This document shows, piece by piece, positions 58,330-64,000 of a stretch of DNA of 64,000 nucleotides (the first letter of the stretch is position 1; every line of letters starts with the position of its first letter). This stretch comes from Tubulanus polymorphus. Lineage: Eukaryota > Nemertea > Palaeonemertea > Tubulaniformes > Tubulanidae. Under the pieces are notes generated by a model. It made no database searches, was not told where the DNA came from, and saw only the letters and a list, made by a program, of their open reading frames with translations. Position numbers and translations under genes: made by a program. The DNA is taken from the NCBI RefSeq assembly GCF_964204645.1, contig NC_134030.1:4751855-4815854 (forward strand), written 5' to 3'.

Positions 58330-59112
58330 TTGCCCGTTGTATGATCTCTGAGGCAAATTTCACGGATAAACTAAAATAGAACGAAGTATACACTAGGATA
58401 TATACTGCGACAGGTGGTTTGCAAAGTTATTGAGGAATAATGATAAAGATCTAGTTCTTCCAGTTATGGAGCTAGAAGTCATAAAGATTGAATGAACCAT
58501 AATTCATAATAAGTAGAATATACAAAGTATGAAAAATTAGAAGAAACGGGCTCAGGCTTGAATCTGTCGTCACTGACGTATATGCATTAGGCAACCCCGA
58601 AATTTCCATGCGTTAGTTCACATTGCACTTCGGATATGTTGTATATACCCAGGGCCAATAGCTAAATTTCGTCAAGACAGCCCCCAAATTGCCACGGGTT
58701 AATAGAGTTGGTATAAATAGGTTTTCATGCCAAAGGTAGAAAGGTTGAAAAAAAGTAAAGAATTGAGAAAAGATTAAAAAAGTGCTAAAACGTTAGATTA
58801 TGTCAATCTTTCCAGTAAGCAGGGTGTAAAGAAAAAAATCATTCCATACCAGAATTTCTATAGGAGTAGGTAAAAATTTGATAATTACTGGATAAATGCA
58901 ACAAATTATAGATAAAAAAACAATTAGATAAGGCAATGTTTATTCATAAAAGCTATGATCCCTAGAGAGAATGTTATAGAATTATTTTTGAAGTTTATAT
59001 GAAACAATTCGATAAAAATGCTTCTACTCATTCAAATAAAAAATATAATCCTGGGGCCAGTGCTCAAAAGTTGGTTAGAGTTAACCATGTGGATAGTTGA
59101 CATAGTGACAAT
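58330..59112. other. Non-genic stretch
   Basis: AT-rich, no exon or element recognised before the LINE copy B tail. Confidence 0.35.
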
Positions 59113-59202
59113 TAAATTTCATTTCATTTTCATTTCATTTCGTTTATTGATTTAACTTAAATATCGTTCATGTAATACATAATATAATATAATGGCAATA
59201 CA

Positions 59203-59657
<455 letters not shown>

Positions 59658-61304
59658 TTGTGTGCTTTCAGAAACTTACATAATTTGACAAGAGTATTTT
59701 TTGGGGAATTGAAAAGGGTTGTCAGTTTATAATGACTAGGTCTTGTTAAACAGAATTGTGGTAAGCACTGTGATCTTAGAATTGTATATTCTGGACATTC
59801 AAATAAAAAGTGATATTCATTTCCAATTACATTTTGGTTGCATTTTAAACAAAATCTCTGGTTTTCAGGTGTATTACTATATCTACCGGTTTCAATCGGT
59901 AGTTTGTGATTACTACATCTAAACCGGCACAATGTGCGTCGCAATGAAATAGGGAGGTCATGCAAATATGGTTCGAACTTTAGTTCAGTTTTGATCATAG
60001 AATACATTAGTCCTTTTGAGCTGTTACGGCAATCGGCCCTCCATTTTTGAGTAAATTGGTCTTGAAGACGCTGTTTGATCAATTCACCAATAAGTTCAGG
60101 ATTAACTCGCTCGTGATTTACCCAGTAGTTCATTAAACCACACTCTTCTAGTGTGCATTTTATATAACTTAACCACTTGGTTGTTTTTCCATGGAGCAAG
60201 TGCATATTAAAAAGAATTTCATACATTTGACCCGATAATGTCGATACATCATTACATAAAAGCTTTGCCCAGAACTTAACCATTTTACTCTTGATGATTA
60301 TCGCAAGCGGGGTTCTACCTAATTCACCATAGACCATATAATTTGGGGTAGACCGGTTTAGATGTAGTAAATATTTACAAAAACGCAGGTGGTATTTCTC
60401 TAAAATAGCAGTTGATTCGTAACCCCATATTTCACATGCATACGTAAGGATTGGTTCGACCATAGCATCAAAAAGTTCTAAACCTATGTCTGTATCTAAA
60501 GAGTACTGTTGGACCTTTTTCAAGACAAAAAATAGAGCTTTATTTGCACTTTCCCCAATTTTCTTTCGACATTTTGCAAATGTACCAGTGTAATTAAATA
60601 ATATTCCTAAGTAGACAAATTCGTCAACAACTTCGACTTCATGTCGGTGTATAAAAAAAGTTGGTTTTAATCTTGTTTTCCTTTTTTGGAATATTAGTAT
60701 TTTAGTCTTTGCTGGGTTAATTTTCAATTTCCATAGGTCACAATATTCAGACAAAGAATCAAGTGCTAATTGTAGGCCTTCCGTCGAGTCAGATAAAATA
60801 AGGGTATCGTCTGCATACAAAAGCACTAAAAGTCTCAACCAGAAATTTACTTCATCATTGTTATCAATACATACACTTTGACAGCCTTTACTCAATAGAA
60901 AGTTTTCAAGGTCGTTCACATGTAGACTAAAAAGTAGTGGGGATAGATTATCTCCCTGCTTGAGACCAATATGACTATGAAAAAACTCGGAATTCCTTCC
61001 GTTAGTCGAAACACAACATTTGACGGACTTATACATATTTATTACGATATTGTAAAATTTACCTGTGATTCCGTGGTTATCTAATTTTTTCCAAAGTGCT
61101 TTTCTCCAGATTTTATCGAACGCTTTTTCATAATCAATAAATGCACAGTATAATTTGCGATTTTTACCCAAAAACAAGTCAACAACTGATTTCAGTGTAA
61201 ATATATGGTCAGTAACCCCATGTTTCTTACGGAAGCCGGCTTGTATAAGATTTAACAACTGGTTGAACTCTAGAAATTCAGATAATCGACTGTTAACCAG
61301 ACTA

Positions 61305-61804
61305 CTGTCTGTCACACCTACTCTCCGTGCGACGTTTTGGTCCTAAATGTCGTTAATAATCGGTTTATCTACCTTTATTACGCATCAATTTGTTCAGTGA
61401 GGAATTTGCATTCAGAAATAAACAACAATTTTCACTTAAGTTGTTTTTGTTTTCATTTATCAGCGATAGTTTACTCAGCATACGCTCGCGTAATGCTGAA
61501 AAACCCGCTCCGCGGACGCTCGGAAACGTTACAGTGACGTCATCACCTGCTCATTAGCATATCAAAATACAGTAGGTGGCGCCACGTGACGGGCCATAAA
61601 AGCCGTTTTTCAGCATTACGCGAGCGTATGCTGGGTAAACTATCGCTGATAGATGAAAACACAAACAAATTTATGCCAATTCATGATTTATTTCTGAATG
61701 CAAATTCCTTACTGAACAAATTGATGCATAATATTTACAGATCAACCGATTATTAACGAAATTACGGATCAAAACGTCGCACGAAGAGCAGGTGTGACAG
61801 ACAG
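61305..61804. mobile_element. 500-bp MITE with TA duplication and TIRs of about 200 bp, inside the LINE RT
   Basis: TA flanks both sides (61303-61304 and 61805-61806), and the LINE coding sequence rejoins across one TA (GKLF-T-SLVNSRL). Ends CTGTCTGTCACACCTACTCT and (minus strand) CTGTCTGTCACACCTGCTCT. The inverted repeat continues for about 200 bp on each side (GTGCGACGTTTTG, TCAGCGATAGTTTAC, AGCATACGCTCGCGTAATGC). The central 90 bp contains GTGACGTCATCACC and GGTGGCGCCACGTGAC. No transposase. TA duplication suggests a Tc1/mariner-type driver. Confidence 0.88.
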
Positions 61805-61806
61805 TA

Positions 61807-63620
61807 GTAAATAGTTTGCCTAGACAGCTCGTTAAATGCCCCGGTAGTTATCTGGGCAATTAGGATCCCCTTTGTTTTTAAAAAGTGGAATTATTGTTGA
61901 TAGTCCCCAGTCGTGTGGGTAAATTCCTGAGTCCAAGATACGATTAAATAAGGTAGTGAGAACAAGTGATAAATCATTTGCAACTGATTTAAGCATTTCG
62001 TTGATTATCTCATCGGGTCCGGGTGACTTGTTATTTTTTAGTTTTTTGATTGCATTTATAACCTCTTCTTCAGTTAGGTCTCTATTAAGGGCATCAAAAT
62101 TCAACGTTGCAAAATCGAAATCGAAATGTCCCTATGGGGGCTCAGTATTATCATAGTTGGGTTTTCTATTTAGTTTATGAAAATGGTTCACCAAGTCGTC
62201 AAAATTTGCTTCACATTGTGGTGCATTCGCCTTTTTGCGGAAAAACTTCCAGAAACTTTTAGGATCAGACTTCTTTAACATTCTAATTTCTTGATTAGTT
62301 CCTGTCGTGCGCGCATTTCGTTCACGATTAACCGATTGTTTATAGTTAGTGTATGCGTTGTTCAGAAATTGTTTAGTTTGTTCATTTTTGGTACTCTTAT
62401 AGTGCCTTTTGGCACGCCTATATGCCCGGCGCTTTTCTATGACATTACGTGAATGGTGACGTGAGGCTTTATCATTGTTGGTACGTTTACCTAGTAATCT
62501 TTCCCCCATTGTATCTGGAGCCGTTCGCTTTAACGTGTCATAGAGACGTTTGTTACAAGTGTTAGGTTCCGCCTGGTTTAATAAATCTTGCTGGATAATA
62601 TCAATGCCCGTACTATTATGGATTTTATCCATGTAATCAACTATTTTAGATTTGTTCCAATTAATCTTTCGTGATCTATTTACAGGTTCTTCGTTGGTTT
62701 CATTTATTATTGTTGATTTGCTAGAAATTTTGATTTCGATAGGGCAATGAACATCTGAAAATAGTCGGTCGAAACACAACACTTTAAAATGCACGATTTT
62801 TTCAAATAGGGGATAACTCGCTATGCCGTAATCGACCACAGGAAAATTATCTGACTTATCTGACTTAACGCATGTGTGTTTGCCCACAATTTTATCTTCA
62901 CCGAGACGACCATTACATATAAATATAGAGTGTGATTTACAAAATTCGACTAATCTGTAACCATAATTGTTGATGCCGTTATCGGAATTGGTTCTTTGTA
63001 GCATATCATTTACAGTTAACGAGCGAACAGCTAAAACGTCGTCTTGAAAAATTTCACCAAGGTCTGAATATTCTATATATCTGTCATCAATGGGCGTATA
63101 GTCTAAAAGGTTGCGAGTGTGAGCGTTGAAATCGCCACACAATAAGAGGTATTAGTTGTCACAGTTATAAAGTGATATTAATTCAGAATCTAAATCGTCG
63201 AACAATTCGGCTCTTCCGTAAATACTACTCTCAGGGGGGATATACGCGGAACCTAAAAGTAAATCTTTATCTTCATTTAACATTTTTTTAATCAAATTTA
63301 AGCCAGTGAATTAGTTTACTCGTTTTCTTCTCCATGGTTACACATTTTTTCAGTACCTTTTTTATAAGAATGACAATTCCACCTGACCGTCTCACTGATA
63401 GATTTGTTCGGTTGTTCACATATGGGAAAAATCCAAGCTTTTCACAGAAGTCATTCAGCCAAAACTCGTCTGAACTGTCTAGTTTTGTCTCGGTGAGAAT
63501 TACTATATCGTTACAGAGTAGAAGATCAATAAATTCATCGTATTTACTTTTCGATTTAAGCCCGCAAACATTTAAGTTCAACAGTGATATACTAGGGGTG
63601 TTTCCACTTTTCGTATCCAC
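61807..63620 (-). pseudogene. LINE copy B endonuclease, linker and RT N-terminal region
   Basis: The endonuclease starts at LLNLNVCGLKSKSKYDEF (about 63600) with TETKLD and SGGIVILIKK. A frame change follows, then GSAYIPPESS, a TAA at 63152-63154 and CGDFNAHTRNLLDYTPID. The basic linker has NVIEKRRAYRRAKRHYKSTK. An in-frame TAG at 62129-62131 splits it from the RT N-terminus (LTEEEVINAIKKLKNNKSPG, PDEIINEML, IIPLFKNKGD, NYRGI). A small deletion after NYRGI shifts the frame before GKLF. The element is dead in this copy, but amino-acid sequence between lesions is well preserved, so it is not very old. Confidence 0.88.
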
Positions 63621-63626
63621 CCAATC

Positions 63627-64000
63627 CTATTCCGCGTTCATCTCTAGTATTGCCCGTGCATTTTCTAAGGCGGCACTAATGCTATCGGGTCCAGTGTTTT
63701 CAGTAATCACGCTGTCGGTCGATGTCGATGCTTTCGCTTTCTTAGGTACTTGTTTCACCCTCTCTCTTATTTTGCTGCTGTTGTGTGGGGGTTTCTTCCG
63801 TGATATCTTCGGATGGGGGTCTCTCGCATTTTTTGTCGTCTTTTCTTCTAGCTGTTTCTACGTGTCTGCTCGTATTATGTTCTTTGGTGTTATAACGATT
63901 AGTATCGGTGTAGTTATTATCGGGCTCTTGGTTGTTGATCAATGTACCGTTGCTAGCCATTTTTAGATTTTTTCCACCAGGTATCATGTGTAATAGTTTA
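63627..64000 (-). pseudogene. LINE copy B ORF1 C-terminal part
   Basis: HMIPGGKNLKMASNGTLIN, a polar Thr/Asn/Gln-rich tail, then VKQVPKKAKASTSTDSV and stop TAG at 63627-63629, a few bases before ORF2. Relative to copy A (52,990) an 8-bp deletion (GTCCGCTA region, near 63768) shifts the frame. The ORF1 N-terminus lies beyond the window. Confidence 0.8.

Overview
The window is animal nuclear DNA. It has phase-1 spliced immunoglobulin exons, GT-AG introns, LINE retrotransposons, several MITE families, minisatellites and microsatellites. Nothing looks bacterial. The protein repertoire (a CDON/BOC-like receptor, lophotrochozoan-type peptide GPCR features, an expanded ATP-grasp family) and the repeat style suggest a marine invertebrate, probably a lophotrochozoan such as a mollusc or annelid. 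The species is not determinable from the sequence. Layout: (1) 1-3919, minus strand: seven exons of a CDON/BOC (Ihog-type) Hedgehog co-receptor, Ig1 to Ig5; the 3' part runs off the left edge and the signal-peptide exon was not found. (2) About 4-43 kb: gene-poor DNA, plausibly the upstream intron(s) or regulatory region of the receptor. It holds several MITE families with visible inverted ends, SINE-like repeats, a 1.2-kb 23-bp minisatellite (15283-16484), a CCATCCAG-type minisatellite (11.3-11.8 kb) and a CT microsatellite (21.2-21.5 kb). (3) 43165-46866, plus strand: two tandem paralogous ATP-grasp ligase genes with the same 3' phase-1 intron. In the first gene that intron is 93 nt and stop-free, so it reads through in frame. 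(4) 46963-53780, minus strand: a LINE copy (A) interrupted by a 4850-bp insertion with a 6-bp target duplication. The insertion contains two apparently identical 2150-bp tandem units, each with a foldback element whose arms are about 0.5 kb. (5) 55280-58159, minus strand: an intron-less SAM-dependent methyltransferase and a rhodopsin-class peptide-type GPCR with one apparent single-base frameshift near TM1. (6) 59113-64000, minus strand: a second, longer LINE copy (B) with ORF1, endonuclease, reverse transcriptase, zinc-binding tail and an AAATG-type 3' tail. Its RT is split by a 500-bp MITE with TA target duplication, and its 3'UTR carries a 450-bp CA/CG/CATA microsatellite. The host genes do not form an operon. 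The receptor, the ligase pair, the methyltransferase and the GPCR look independent. The 46.9-64 kb block is mainly a record of nested transposition. The strongest candidate for something undescribed is the 4850-bp composite insertion with its duplicated foldback units. The ATP-grasp pair is the most interesting host locus.
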